The notes below the pieces were generated by a model that saw nothing but the letters and a program-made list of their open reading frames with translations, was not told the DNA's origin and did not search any database. From assembly GCA_016490735.1 (NCBI GenBank), contig JAEMWC010000052.1, positions 582,501 through 646,500 of the forward strand: a DNA stretch of 64,000 bases. The letters are read 5' to 3'. This document shows, one piece after another, positions 22,801 to 32,815 of the stretch; the stretch's first letter is position 1; every line of letters begins with the position of its first letter. The translations under genes and the position numbers were made by a program. Origin of the DNA: Pachyseris speciosa (taxonomy: Eukaryota; Cnidaria; Anthozoa; Scleractinia; Pachyseridae).

Positions 22801-25800
22801 TCCATATCATTTAATTAACATCATATGAGGAGCAACGCATAGCTAATCCTTTCCAGGCTTGCGTTTCAACGCGTTTTTCCGCTCTGATTATTCTTCTGTG
22901 TTACTTACACTTGCTGTGATTGGTCAGATGTTGTCAGCCTTGTAGTTGACAGAAAAAAATAAAAGAAAGCAATTACGTTTGAAGTTTTGTTTCAAATATA
23001 TCACCTGTACATTCCTTGTGGCTGCAATACTTGACGAGGGCAACATTGGTTTCATTGCATTCCTGAGCTGTAGTATAAAGCTGACAGTCAATCTTCTCAG
23101 AAAACATTTTACAGCTTTCCGTAATTGTCTCCATTTTTTCAAAACAGTCCAGGCAAGACCCTGAGGAGGATTAAAACAAAATCCAAGTCAGAAAATTTCG
23201 GCCTGGATCCGGATCCCGGGTGCGGTGACTTCAAGGACCCAAGAAGCTTTTTGTGGGGCGGGGTCAGCCCTCCATACAGCCCACACCCCACACGCTTCTA
23301 TATACCAAAATAGAGACACATTACCAAAGCCCTTCTGGTACGAGGTGACTCTTAATTCCTGTTTCTTAATTAATAATAGCCCATTCCTAGGTAAGCAAAA
23401 ACCTGTTGTTGAGAAAAGGAAATCGTCAGGAGGCCTTCGTGAACTTCTTTTAAATTCATGGGCTCCTGCGTTTTCACATCTGTAGCTTTCCATCGTTTTG
23501 TATGATTAACGATAATATTTATGTAAGTTACTTTTCTTTCTTTTTCTTGACTAATGCTAGTGTACTATCACGTTTTCTTTTGACATCAAAACCTGGAGGT
23601 GGGAGTGTAAAGTTTCAAATCAGATGAAAAAATAAATATCAGACCAAAATCTCTGCTATGCCCTCTAGAGTGGCACATACTTATATGAAAGGAATTTTTC
23701 CCTCACCGTCTTCTTTGGTGCTGCTCAGTGCAGATGTAATAATTTTATCGTCATCAGAAGTCACATAACAATACACGATCTCGACATCTGAGATATAGCC
23801 ATCCAAAGAGCTGATGTTAGTACAAATAAAATTTTTTTATTTCTTTCTGCAAATGTTCTTTTAGTCAAGAAAGAATGAACAGGTCAGAGAAACGAAAAGG
23901 CTTACAAGTAACTTGCCGTTCTTTTAAAAGTAGCGCAATTTTCAGAAAGTTCGATTACAACAAACCTTTGGCACAGTGAGCTAAACAGAGTCTTTTCAAC
24001 TTGTCTAGATAGTCATCACAGATCTCATAAATGTTGACTTTCAGCTGTGTCTCATTTGAAGCCCTGCATTTCTCGGCCTCCTTGTACGCTTCTCTCAAGC
24101 AGTCCTCGTACGTTAAGTACTGAAACGAAAACATTAGTCAGGATCCCATTTTTCAACTCCGGTAAGACCTAGAAAGCTAGCAACTCCCACACAGCCGCGA
24201 ACCATATCACAGCACATTCACGGACAGCATTTGAAGACATGTTCTAGTACGGTGCGGGTGGGTCCTCATCAGTAATAAGATACAATACAATACAATACAA
24301 TATTCTTTATTTAACGAAGGTGACGTAATTAACCCAATGAGTTATCTAACTTACGGCCTTCAAAGAACATCATCAGATGAGAGATAGACCAGATAATATG
24401 ACACATTGTGTGACCAGTGAAGGAAAACAAAATTTCAATCAAACGAGACCAACGAGAGAGTATAGCTCAAGTTGTATTTGACCCTTCCAAAGATTCGCTA
24501 CTACTGAAGAGATTGATAAACTTTGATGGTGACTTAAGTAACGACGAGCAATAGAGTTGACATCGCGTGCTTTCAATTTTTAATCGAATTTAGTATTACT
24601 GGATTATTTGCATCTCGTCCCAAAATATACAATTTACACCTCCTCCCCCCGCCCCCTAAACGAGACCATTAAGAGCCTCCAATTTTCGCATAGAAGTCTC
24701 TCCTAATGGATCAGGGCTGAAAAACTTAGTACAGTGGCAAACCTACAGGTTGATAAATGCTAACTGACACGTAAGGGGCAACACATGACTGAAACATAAT
24801 AGTAATATTAGTGCTCTGTTATCGGATCAACAGCTTGTTTAAAACGTTTTCCTTTCTGAGCTTCTTTAATGCCGTTACGACCTTATCAAGGGAGATATCG
24901 ACCTTGAAAGCTGAAGACACCGTTCAGTGCCAAGGCCGAGCTTGTTTATCCAAGACAAGAATAACCGTTTAGTGGGCCGTGACAACAGTTTTTACCATTG
25001 TGGAGCCCAGTGCACAGCTTTATTGAAGTATTTCATTTGATGTAGTTGTTGCATGTACAAACAGTTCTGTGATATATCTGGGACGACTTCAAACTGTGCT
25101 AAGAACAAAACATTGGCACACGAACCGCAGGCAATGGTCTTTTTCCCGTCACTCCACTCCCAGTCTGGAATAAACTCCCCAAGATTTTCAAGATTCTACG
25201 CCACTTTGGTATTGAACAAGACCAACATGCTTTCAACGACGTCCCAGTATGCGTCTTTCCTCTAACAGATCATACTAGTTAATAATCAAATATAAATGCG
25301 TGTACAATTCAGTCACTCTTAGTTTCAGGGGCACCCAACAACAAGTTTCGTTAGATATCTGTTCGGTGGAGGGTAATTCGCCTTGCGCTTTCGGCGTAGA
25401 TTAAAGAGTGCACTCGAACGTAGCCTAAGAGAGTCCCTGAGGTTTTCGGAAAGGTCGTAATTGCTGTTTTTGGCAGTCAAAACCGTCAGTTAGCATTTTC
25501 GGAAAGAAAGTAGTCCCCTAGAAAGTTCGTGGAAAGTTCATTTCAGCTTGCATTTTCTCAAAGGAAGATTTTGTTCCCTAACATTTTCGGGCAATTAAAA
25601 TTTCAGCTAGGGAATCCGAACAGATGAACTTCTTCTAGCTTATGAAAACATCGCTTTAAACAGACTTCAAACACCATAAGACACATAAAAATGGCTTTCT
25701 ACAGCTTTTGGTTGATTTGGCTCGTTGGGTGCCCCTGTAGTTTGGCGCAGTCTCACGGTTCACCGCACAGTTCAGGTGAAGCACTTGCAGAGAAACCAAC

Positions 25801-25949
25801 TACCTACGCAACTATCAGTGGTTTTCCTTACCTCTCCACATTTTTCCTTTCTTTTGATAAGGTCGTTCTGATCGACCAGTAAAGGAACAGAGCAGAAGCT
25901 TAGGACGAAGCAGGAACTGAAAACTAGGGTTAACAAAATTTTTCCCATT
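18819..25949 (-). CDS. Copy C: secreted Cys-rich, EGF and FReD-like protein (six exons, two frame breaks)
   Basis: Exons on the minus strand: 25832-25949 (signal peptide, MGKILLTLVF...), 23966-24119 (YLTYEDCLREAYKEAEKC), 23005-23160 (SCLDCFEKMETITESC), 22374-22475 (EGF), 18819-19719 (EGF CAGKPCKNGGSCIG plus FReD-like domain, ending THRGWYTA...SIWFK). Lengths and phases match copy B. The FReD-like part has GSGMYWIQPPGER, ETYCDMSFAGGAWMLAS and a CSGC pair. The frame is broken twice by single bases: A5 instead of A4 at 25920-25924 in the signal exon, and C5 instead of C6 at 19254-19258. At the second site copies B and D agree on the longer run. With those two bases set aside the protein would be about 477 residues. 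A LINE fragment sits in its last intron. Function is inferred only from modules: secreted, possibly lectin-like. Confidence 0.75.
19815..19873. repeat. (AAT)n microsatellite
   Basis: About fifteen AAT units with one TGATAATGAT interruption, directly at the 3' end of the minus-strand LINE fragment, as often seen at LINE tails. Confidence 0.85.
19873..20230 (-). mobile_element. CR1/L2-type LINE fragment (RT C-terminal region)
   Basis: On the minus strand the frame reads RRLDYCKSLMYGLP, then LQRVQNAAARIA, HWLPV, RIQLKILLLTFKAIHGLSPPY. This order is the standard signature after the reverse transcriptase core in CR1/L2/jockey-like elements (LDYCNSLLYGLP ... QNAAARL ... LHWLPV ... K...L..K...G..P.Y). 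It is truncated at both ends and lies in the last intron of copy C. Confidence 0.9.
20640..21363 (+). mobile_element. CR1/L2-type LINE fragment (226-codon RT C-terminal frame)
   Basis: A continuous frame on the plus strand (20683-21363) reads ARNIGVVFDSTMNFEKHV, RINSCNSLLYGLPSYLIQRL, LNSAARLIS, LRHWLPVEQRINFKILLFTYKIVNGLAP and WNKLP, in the family order. It belongs to a different element from the minus-strand fragment at 19873-20230, which faces away from it. The 5' RT core and endonuclease are missing. The frame stays open for 226 codons, so the insertion may be fairly recent. Confidence 0.9.
21715..21835. repeat. Degenerate TTAGGG telomere-like repeats
   Basis: A run of GGGTTAGGG, GGTTTAGGGG, GGGTTAGGGTTTGGGG and related units on the plus strand, interspersed with variants such as GGATTAGGG. 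It is interstitial, lying in an intron of copy C. Confidence 0.8.
21879..22184. repeat. Two-unit tandem duplication
   Basis: GTACCAGGTAGCCCCCTCCC starts a roughly 126-bp unit at 21879-22004. It recurs at 22058-22184 beginning GTACCAGGCAGCCCCCTCCC, and both units end GTGAAATG. Divergence is moderate and no open frame is shared. Confidence 0.75.
24262..24330. repeat. (ATACA)n repeat adjoining a retroelement-like tail
   Basis: Four to five ATACA units are followed by ATATTCTTTATTTAACGAAGG. On the minus strand this reads as a 3' end plus simple-repeat tail, as in some non-LTR elements. No coding part is seen. Confidence 0.45.
25326..25737. mobile_element. DNA element with CAGGGGCACCCAAC ends (copy 1)
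   Basis: CAGGGGCACCCAACAACAAG at the left is inverted at the right as GGCTCGTTGGGTGCCCCTG. TAGTTT flanks both sides (25320-25325, 25738-25743), a 6-bp target duplication. The interior is shared with 55179-55624. No transposase. It lies in intron 1 of copy C. Confidence 0.85.
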
Positions 25950-26215
25950 TTCCTGAAGTCTTTTTAGCGAGCGGCAAACAGCTAAAAACACACTCTGCAA
26001 AGATTATCTGATAATGACCCTATAAACACAGGGCAGTGTCCTTTCATAGTCACACTATGCGTTCATCTTTTAATTGTATTATCCGGCATTATCGTCTTTA
26101 TCACGTACACTATAACTGACTATCGCTAAAATCGGCTTGCTCTACTTTGTTCCGGTGTTAGATCACTTCCGGTGATATATCAGGTTTGTGCCAAGTAGGC
26201 AACAGGCATGCAGTT
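25950..26215 (-). promoter_or_regulatory. Conserved upstream flank of copy C
   Basis: Counterpart of 15352-15640: AGATTATCTGATAATGACCC, a CAGGGCAGTGTCC block, and TCCGGTGTTAGATCACTTCC. The duplicated block ends near the right limit of this match. Confidence 0.45.
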
Positions 26216-26790
26216 TGTGTTTGGCATCTATTTCTGGTCACGAATCTTTGGCGCCGTTGGAAAAAGAAAAAATAACAGGAAAAAGTTAAAAAAAAAACCT
26301 TAATAAAAGAAATCAGAAGTGCTAATTAATTAAATGTGGTGTATCTACAAGTTTCTAAGGGTAAGGCAAAAGAGTCTGCGGCACTTAACTAAACAAACAC
26401 GGTGGGTCCAAACCACCCCTCAAATGTATCATGAAACGTGTGGGTATTTTGTATAATTTGCAATAACCTCGTTTCTATTAAGCATATACCCACCAAACGT
26501 GGCACGTGTGCATCGGACAATATGCGGATTATTTTCACATCAGTTTGAACAGGAATTATCAAATTATGACGTCACAATTGATGACGTCATATCATGGTCT
26601 TGATTTCAGTTTACAAATATCCAAATGGTTTTGCCTATATTCGAAGGAACACATGAAGACAACTTAAATGCTGCAAACCGTTTGTTCATACCACAAAAAA
26701 TAGCTGAGATATGATTTTTTGTGTGTGTGGGATACCTGTGGCATCCCACACTATTCCTATCGACTCTGTAAAAACCAAGCTAGCTAGCTA
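26216..26790. other. No gene recognised
   Basis: Contains paired CRE-like ATGACGTCA motifs near 26566-26590 and a short inverted repeat (GTGGGATACCTGTGGCATCCCAC near 26729), but no supported exon. Confidence 0.35.
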
Positions 26791-26797
26791 GGTAAAT

Positions 26798-26913
26798 GTT
26801 CGAATGAGAACGTTCGAATGAGAACGACTATAATAACTGTTCGAATGAGAACGACTGCATTTGACTGGATACATCGATACCGACCATTACCCGAACCTGT
26901 TCGAATGAGAACG
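26798..26913. repeat. Four copies of GTTCGAATGAGAACG
   Basis: The 15-mer occurs without mismatch at 26798-26812, 26812-26826, 26839-26853 and 26899-26913. Start-to-start spacings are 14, 27 and 60 bases. The unit has a dyad GTTC...GAAC. It could be a protein-binding site array or part of a transposon subterminal region. Confidence 0.85.
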
Positions 26914-27248
26914 AAATTTGATCGCTTTAAAAGTCTAGTGGTCAGTGACGATGTTTGACTGACTCGTGACTGCTTACAGCCGATAACAGCAGATCTGGAG
27001 AGAGATAAACCACGTTTTCACGATACTTTCCGCTCCTTCTGATGAAAGGCTTTTATAAAATATAAACACATTTATTTTCATTGAAAGTCAAATACAATTC
27101 TTGTCGAGTACTTCAACAGCGGCCTTGATTTATCGAAAGGAGTTCTCAAAGAAAGCCGTAGAAAATATTTATGTCACGTGCTAGGCAACCAGAGTTATCA
27201 TATTTCAGTCGATCATTGAATTTTATGTTTATTTAACCTTTGTGATAG

Positions 27249-27592
27249 TAGCCTCCTTCGCAGACGTCTTTGGGCTCGTCACGCGTTCCTTCCCCACGGA
27301 CGTCTGCTGAACTGATTTGCCACTTCCGTTCGCGGTGGTTAGCCAATCATAGTTCGTTTTCCAGTTTGTGGAAAGTAGGACTTCGACCCCGGATTATTTT
27401 CCCAGATGATGCACGTGAATCGTTTGCCGGAAATTACTTCTCGGGTGTCGATTTCCATTCTTACGCAGCTCGTTATTGGTTTCTTCAAAACAAAGGCAAA
27501 CCGCCTGCGAACGGAAGTGTCAGTTCAGTTCAGCAGACGCTCGTGGGGAAGGAACGCGTGACGAGCCCAAAGACGTCTGCGAAGGAGGCTAT
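27249..27592. mobile_element. hAT-like MITE with 8-bp target duplication
   Basis: The left arm from TAGCCTCCTTCGCAGACGTC is inverted over about 80 bp at the right (GACGTCTGCGAAGGAGGCTA). TGTGATAG flanks both ends (27241-27248, 27593-27600). Eight-base target duplications are typical of hAT elements. The open frames across it come from the inverted arms. Confidence 0.85.
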
Positions 27593-27941
27593 TGTGATAG
27601 CGGAGGTCCGCGCGCCCGTGGTGCAGCCTTGCATGGTGCTGTTGTTTTGATGGATTACAAATTTGCTTCCTTCGGCTCGTACATCTACGTGAAAGCCGTT
27701 CCACCCTCTTTGAGAAATGATTAAAAATTGTCGGCTTCCATGTCGTAATGCTCCGATCAACTCGAAACTTCAACATCCACCCACCCCCGGGCAACTTCGA
27801 TGAACTTCAATGATTTTTATTGGTAAAGACAGATGCAAAGATACAAAGTACCCGCCCGAAGGTAGCAAAGGCCAATCGAGTCGGGTTGATCAAAAGGATG
27901 TTAAAAATACAGAAGGAAAATAACACAAATTACAAAAATTA

Positions 27942-27942
<1 letters not shown>

Positions 27943-27989
<47 letters not shown>

Positions 27990-27990
27990 C
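27943..27990. repeat. (AAT)n microsatellite
   Basis: About fifteen uninterrupted AAT units. Confidence 0.9.
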
Positions 27991-28350
27991 GAAGTACAGA
28001 TTACAACTGGATCTTTTGACTAAGATAATCTACAATAACAGGAGCTAAAAATGTAAGGTGCTATTTTGTTTCCATAAATCCAGCAGAATCATCTTCATCG
28101 TTAAGTAATTTCAATAAAAGTGTATCGATTTTTTTGTTAAAAGACTTTTTAGGTAGGGAACGCATACTATTTGGAAGAGAGTTCGGCCATACCCGGCAAA
28201 CCCCGGGCATTTGAATTTTTGAAGACTGGATCGTTCAGATTCCCGCCCCCATGGGCCAAAATGGTGTTCAAATACCATCGAATTTGTCCTTCAAATGCCC
28301 CTCCTGAAGACCAAATGGAATCCTGTCTACGAGGTACGCCGTACACTTTA

Positions 28351-28739
28351 AGGACTAGAAATACATATTAATGAGTTAGCCGGCTACCTAGACTGTTCGA
28401 GTGGCAGGGTATTCTGCAGTTTAAGCCAAAGCGGCGGTTTTCCATTCAACAGTTTTTTCACTGTTCACTGCTGTTTTATGGCTATTCTAAAAACCTCTGC
28501 AGACACAAACGCGGGACAAAGCCGTAGCTTGACTCATTGTATAAAAAATCTACATCGTTTAAAGAACTAGAAATACATATTAATTAGTTAGCCGGCTACG
28601 TAGAATGTTGTTCGAGTGGCAGGATATTCTGCAGTTTAAGCCAAAGCGGTTTTTCATTCGACAGTGCTTTTTTCTTTCACTGTTCACTGCGGGACAAAGC
28701 CGCAGCTTCACTCATTGTATAAAAAATCTACATCGTTTG
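28351..28739. repeat. Tandem duplication of about 200 bp
   Basis: ACTAGAAATACATATTAATG opens a unit at about 28352 and recurs at about 28566 as ACTAGAAATACATATTAATT. Shared text includes TTAGCCGGCTAC, TTCTGCAGTTTAAGCCAAAG and the end TATAAAAAATCTACATCGTTT split as TATAAAAAATCTAC plus ATCGTTT. Confidence 0.85.
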
Positions 28740-29048
28740 TATACCAACTATAAAAATCATTAATATTTAAGCACTCTCTACTAATCAAACATACCTTCAA
28801 AAATACTACACAACTTTTGAAGACCTTTTTTGTAAGGAAATGCTATATCTCTACACCTGTTTATAAAAAAAATACATATTTGAAACCTGACACTTCCAGT
28901 TCAAATTTCCCCACCCCACCCAGGCAAAGGTCAAATTCCCCATCCCCGGGAAGGCCTTACCTGTCAAATTCCCCACTCCCCGGGCACAGAAAATAGTCAA
29001 ATGCCCGGGTTTTGCCCGGGGGGGATGTTGAAGTTTCGATTTGATCGG

Positions 29049-29820
29049 CGCATGATCGTTGCGTTTTAGTAAAAGTATGGCGGCAGTGCGAAAACAACAT
29101 CACCAGCTCTCCCTAGATGTCCTTTCGCCTAAAACCTTTAGAGTGTAACAACTTTGTTCACTGCGATTATCAAACCTTCGACGCCATACTTTAAGACGCA
29201 GTGAGTCACATTTTTCGTGACTTTATATCCATTGCGTTTTTAGGTCTTGTGTCTTTGAAATTTTCATGTTTTCTGGTAGACGAAATATCAAATGATATTC
29301 ATGCAAAACCTTGCAGCCAAATCCACCAGCAAAGTAGTGCACTTCTTTCCTATTTCCTCGATTAGCATGTTGAATCTCCCTGGGTAGTCTGGCTTTCTAG
29401 CTTCCAGTCTGTTGTTCGATGTCACACCTTATTGCGTGTTCTTCCCGGCCAATGGCGTGCAAAAATTTAACTTCTGTGAGTGGCAGGTCAATTTACGTTC
29501 CAATCTTAGCACCTCCCACTGATGTCCGAGATTTCTAGCCATCGTTCTCTTTTTGATATGCATGCAACTTCTCTTATTGGCTGGCCTTCAAATGCAGTCT
29601 TCAGGCACACCTGAAGTAACGTGTTATCAGTAAAACGTTTATTCTGGGCCAGTCTGTGGCATCTGAGATTCCTGAAGCGCTACCGTATACCATGGAAAAA
29701 TGTTTGTTTGGTGGCAATATGAGAAAGATATTTGCCGTTATTACTTATCTCAGAAGTTTTGGAAACGTATCACCCTTACTCCGATCATAGCGATAATTAT
29801 TTAGTTACACATCGAAACGT
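29049..29820. other. No gene recognised
   Basis: No supported exon, inverted repeat or RNA gene. Confidence 0.3.
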
Positions 29821-29821
29821 C

Positions 29822-30283
29822 AAATGAAGAATGATCCTCGCAGTTGTGAACGCAATTTATGCAATTGCGAAAAGAAGCCTGAAAAAAAAAATTAATAATT
29901 TAATTCTTATATTGCGCGCTTTCTATGAAATGATCAAGCGCGCATTACATGATTTCTATCTATAATAATTAAATACAGGGTATCTAAATTATTAAAAATA
30001 TACTATGATAAAATTGAAATATACAATGTAACTATGTTAAGATACTAGTAATCATCGTAATAAAAATTAAAAATTAATTAATAAAAAACTTCCTTAAAGA
30101 GTTGCGTTTTCAGATGGCACTTAAAAATCCCTAGATCTGTAATAGAACGAATCTCACGCGGTAATGCATTCCAAATTGCCGGAGCTGCGACCTGAAATGA
30201 TCTGTCTCCAGGACTTCAACGGGGTTTGAACCCGTGACCTCGCGATTACCGGTGCGATGCTCTAACCAACTGAGCTATGAAGC
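29822..30283 (-). mobile_element. tRNA-derived SINE (minus strand) split by a LINE 3' fragment
   Basis: The minus-strand head at 30211-30283 has tRNA-like boxes: TAGCTCAGTTGGTTAGAGCA (A box), a loop CCGGTAA with anticodon GGT as in tRNA-Thr, and GGTTCAAACCC (B box). The SINE tail (T tract, CAGGCTTCTTTTCGCAATTG, ACTGCGAGGATCATTC) lies at 29822-29893. Between head and tail sit 320 bp of LINE 3' sequence. The plus-strand copy near 30600 has head and tail joined directly. Confidence 0.8.
30078..30211 (-). mobile_element. CR1/L2-type LINE C-terminus inserted in the SINE
   Basis: The minus-strand frame reads GDRSFQVAAPAIWNALPREI, then FKCHLKTQLFKEVFY and a stop at 30078-30080. This is the canonical ending of CR1/L2-type reverse transcriptase proteins (GDR.F..AAP.LWN.LP ... 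FK..LKT.LF). AT-rich 3' UTR-like sequence continues to about 29893. Confidence 0.9.
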
Positions 30284-30356
30284 TACTGACGTAGCTCAGG
30301 CTGAGGCTCAACATGGCTGAGCCACTGACGTAGCTCAGGCTCAGGCTCAACATGGC

Positions 30357-30760
30357 TGATCGAGCTCAGGGCCGGGTTGTTCGAAAGCCGATTAACCCTA
30401 ATCCAAGATTAAAAATTAACCAATGAGTTTATTTCTCTATCCACAAACATTGTTAAACGCTGATATCCTACACAATTTTAGACTATAGGACGTCAATCCT
30501 GAAAAGCAAAAATCAGCAAAAGAAACTTTCATCCAAAAGACTAAAACTGTAACCAAAGTTTATGCTAATCCTGTATTAAGTTAATCGGCTTTCGAACAAC
30601 CGGGCCCAGTTGGTTAGAGCATCGCACCGGTAATCGCGAGATCATGGGTTCAAATCCCGTTGAAGTCCTGAATTTTTTTTTTTTTTTTCAGGCTTCTTTT
30701 CGCAATTGCATAAATTGCGTTCGCAACTGCGAGGATCATTCTTCATTTGATTTCATTTCC
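30357..30760 (+). mobile_element. tRNA-derived SINE (plus strand), head interrupted by a MITE
   Basis: The tRNA-like head starts near 30363 (GAGCTCAG), is broken by the MITE and resumes at 30604 (TTGGTTAGAGCATCGCACCG...GGTTCAAATCCCGTTGAAGTC). A tract of 17 T and the tail CAGGCTTCTTTTCGCAATTG ... CTGCGAGGATCATTC follow. It forms a large inverted repeat with 29822-30283. Two copies of CTGACGTAGCTCAGGCT with CAACATGGCTGA sit between them (30291-30360). Confidence 0.8.
30373..30603. mobile_element. PIF/Harbinger-like MITE inside the SINE head
   Basis: GGCCGGGTTGTTCGAAAGCC at the left is inverted at the right (GGCTTTCGAACAACCGGGCC). CAG flanks both sides, and removing the element with one CAG restores GCTCAGTTGG, the conserved tRNA A-box text. 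A 3-bp target duplication and GGGCC-type ends fit PIF/Harbinger. Same family as 9705-9928. Confidence 0.8.
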
Positions 30761-31279
30761 GCAGTTCATGTATGATTTATTTTATATATCATTCACACAC
30801 ATTGAAACTTCCCGTGCCAGATTTATCAGTTCATCCGATCAGAATATTTAAACTACTAATTTATTGTTATCAAGGCTTCCTAAAAAGGGTCCAGGTATAT
30901 ATATGTGACTTGCAAAGAATACAGTCATATAGGTGCGGTTGCACATACTACGGTAAATGGCATTTCACAAGGTAGATCATCTTGCGGTGCATCACACTTG
31001 GGTTTTAGTTTACCGTGCCTTGTAACATGTGGTCACACGCGATTTGTGACTTAAAAACGAAAACCGCGAAGGAAAATGTAGCTTCCCTTGGTGAAAGGGT
31101 CATTTACCACGGAAAAAGTGCCAAGTGTAACCTTACCTATTTTTTGTGGTCAAAAAGAGGACACGGTGGTAGACAAATTCATTTGGTCATATGACAAGTG
31201 CATCCTTCAACAAGTTTAAACACAGAAGTTATTTATTTTTCTTTGACAAGTAGCGACCACATTATTCGGGATTCGCAAT

Positions 31280-31925
31280 TACCGTAAAAGCTCTGTTAAG
31301 CCCCCCCCCCCCCGTGGGGGGGGGCTTATTTAATTTCAGGCCTTATTAACGGGGGGCTTATTGAAGAGGGCGGCTTATTTCAAATCTTACTGTGAAAATC
31401 CGAAAACCGTGAACACTAGAAATATTTTTGGAATGTTATTGTGTTTCAAGTGAAAAGCGGCCAATCACGCGCGAGGAAACTAAACCGCAAACAGAAACGG
31501 TAATTAGTTTGTGGTTTCATGTTGCTTCTGATTGGTTGCTGCACAATGGGAAATGTCAAAATCAAACCAAAGTTCACGGTTTTTGGATTCGCACAGTAAA
31601 CACGCCGTTTTCGTCTTCACATAGCTTCTGTACAAAACTCAAACAACTGCAGTGAAACTTTATTGTTAACTGAAGGGCAGCAAACATATTTTTGCATATT
31701 TGTTTAAAAACAAACCCACTGGGCCGCATAAAGTGGATTTCGTAAGAGGGAATAGGAGGGACTAATTACAAATCTCGTGTCCCAAAAGGAAGGGCAATTT
31801 TTAAGGAAGGGGAGGAGGCTTATTAGAGAGGGGGGGGGGCTTATTACAAAAACCAACTTCCAAACGGGGGCTTATTAGAGAGGGGGGTTAATAGAGACGG
31901 GGGACTTAATAGAGCTTTTACGGTA
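31280..31925. mobile_element. MITE with TACCGTAAAAGCTC ends and GGGGCTTATT repeats
   Basis: TACCGTAAAAGCTCTGTTAA at the left is inverted at the right as TTAATAGAGCTTTTACGGTA. Several GGGGGCTTATT units occur inside both ends, with a C14/G10 hairpin near 31301-31326. The internal frame at 31428-31655 shows no family resemblance. Confidence 0.8.
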
Positions 31926-32079
31926 GTCTCAAATGGGAAAGGGAAAATAATCTTTTCTTACTGAAGGATATTAACAGTCGGGTGAAGGTGGGACTTTTCA
32001 GTCGAGAGTATTAATTTGTATGGTTACCGCGGGGATTTTCGTTGTTAAATTAAACATTATTAGAAAAAGCATTAGAGAA

Positions 32080-32417
32080 TTTTTTTATTTAATCTTGTAA
32101 GGTAACCAAAGCAACCACTCTAGCCAATTACAATAGACGGAAAGAGTCCGATGGACCAATCAGAACTCGAAGGCCGTTACACGCAGCAGGCGCCAAGCGC
32201 GGGAAAATGCATGTGCGCAAGTCAGTGTTGGTTATGGTTTTGCTTCTCATTGGCTGAGAAAGTCAGGAGCCAATTTTGCCAACCAATCACCGAGCGAAGT
32301 AAAGCAAAACCGAAGTAACAAGACTCAGCTGAAAACTGCTGTATATTGAGGAAATACAACCCTTTCATATTAAATTAAGGTTAAACTAAAAACAAACAAT
32401 AAAATAGGGTACATTAA
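32080..32417. other. CCAAT-rich stretch without a recognised gene
   Basis: Several CCAAT/ATTGG boxes (for example GGACCAATCAG near 32154, CTCATTGGCTG near 32248, CCAACCAATCACC near 32280) cluster within 150 bp with GCGCGGGAAA. It may be promoter-like or an old repeat; no transcript is evident downstream on either strand except the exon at 32816-33092. Confidence 0.3.
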
Positions 32418-32678
32418 ATTGCCCACTCCAAAAATGATGAGGAGACTGGTACTAGTGAAGGACTGTGGGATTGTTAGGGAAGACGGAAGGTGACAAGCAT
32501 TTCATTTTTCCGTGTTTTCAAGGCCCGTAGCTTTCCTCTTGTTAATTTTGCTTCACAGAGCAACGCTACTGGCTTTGAAAACGCCGAGAAATGACATGTT
32601 TGTCATCTTCCGTCTACCCTAACGATCCCATAATCCTTCACTAGTACCAGTCTCCTCATCGGTTTTGGAGTGGGCAAT
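32418..32678. mobile_element. Foldback MITE with ATTGCCCACTCC ends
   Basis: ATTGCCCACTCCAAAAATGA at the left is inverted over about 95 bp at the right (TCGGTTTTGGAGTGGGCAAT). Inner arms pair GGTACTAGTGAAGGA with TCCTTCACTAGTACC. Non-coding. Confidence 0.8.
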
Positions 32679-32815
32679 TACTTCAAAGGCGATTGAATTT
32701 TTTTATTAAAAGTGTAATCATATCATATCATATCCCCTCGCACAATTTTGATAAATTATTCACAGAGAAAGTGTTTTCAAATAAATGCCAACACATTTGT
32801 TCTCTTTTCAATTAC

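Larger units (their letters stand above)
27754..29048. mobile_element. Composite DNA element with GAAACTTCAACATCC ends
   Basis: CGATCAACTCGAAACTTCAA and ACATCC near 27754-27779, followed by a C-rich CCCCCGGGCAA, are inverted at 29012-29048 (TTGCCCGGGGGGGATGTTGA, AGTTTCGATTTGATCG). The interior holds an (AAT)n array, a tandem duplication and C-rich CCCCGGGCA motifs. No transposase is seen. Confidence 0.65.

Noticed and set aside
26798..26913. CRISPR array
   Set aside because: The spacers are irregular (one repeat pair overlaps by a base), the repeat is only 15 bases, there are no cas genes, and the DNA is animal.
27270..27794. Several overlapping frames on both strands
   Set aside because: They run through the inverted arms of the hAT-like MITE and have no independent support.
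30211..30283. Functional tRNA-Thr(GGT) gene
   Set aside because: Position 33 is C and not T, the anticodon stem pairs badly, and a second head with the same SINE tail lies nearby in inverted orientation.
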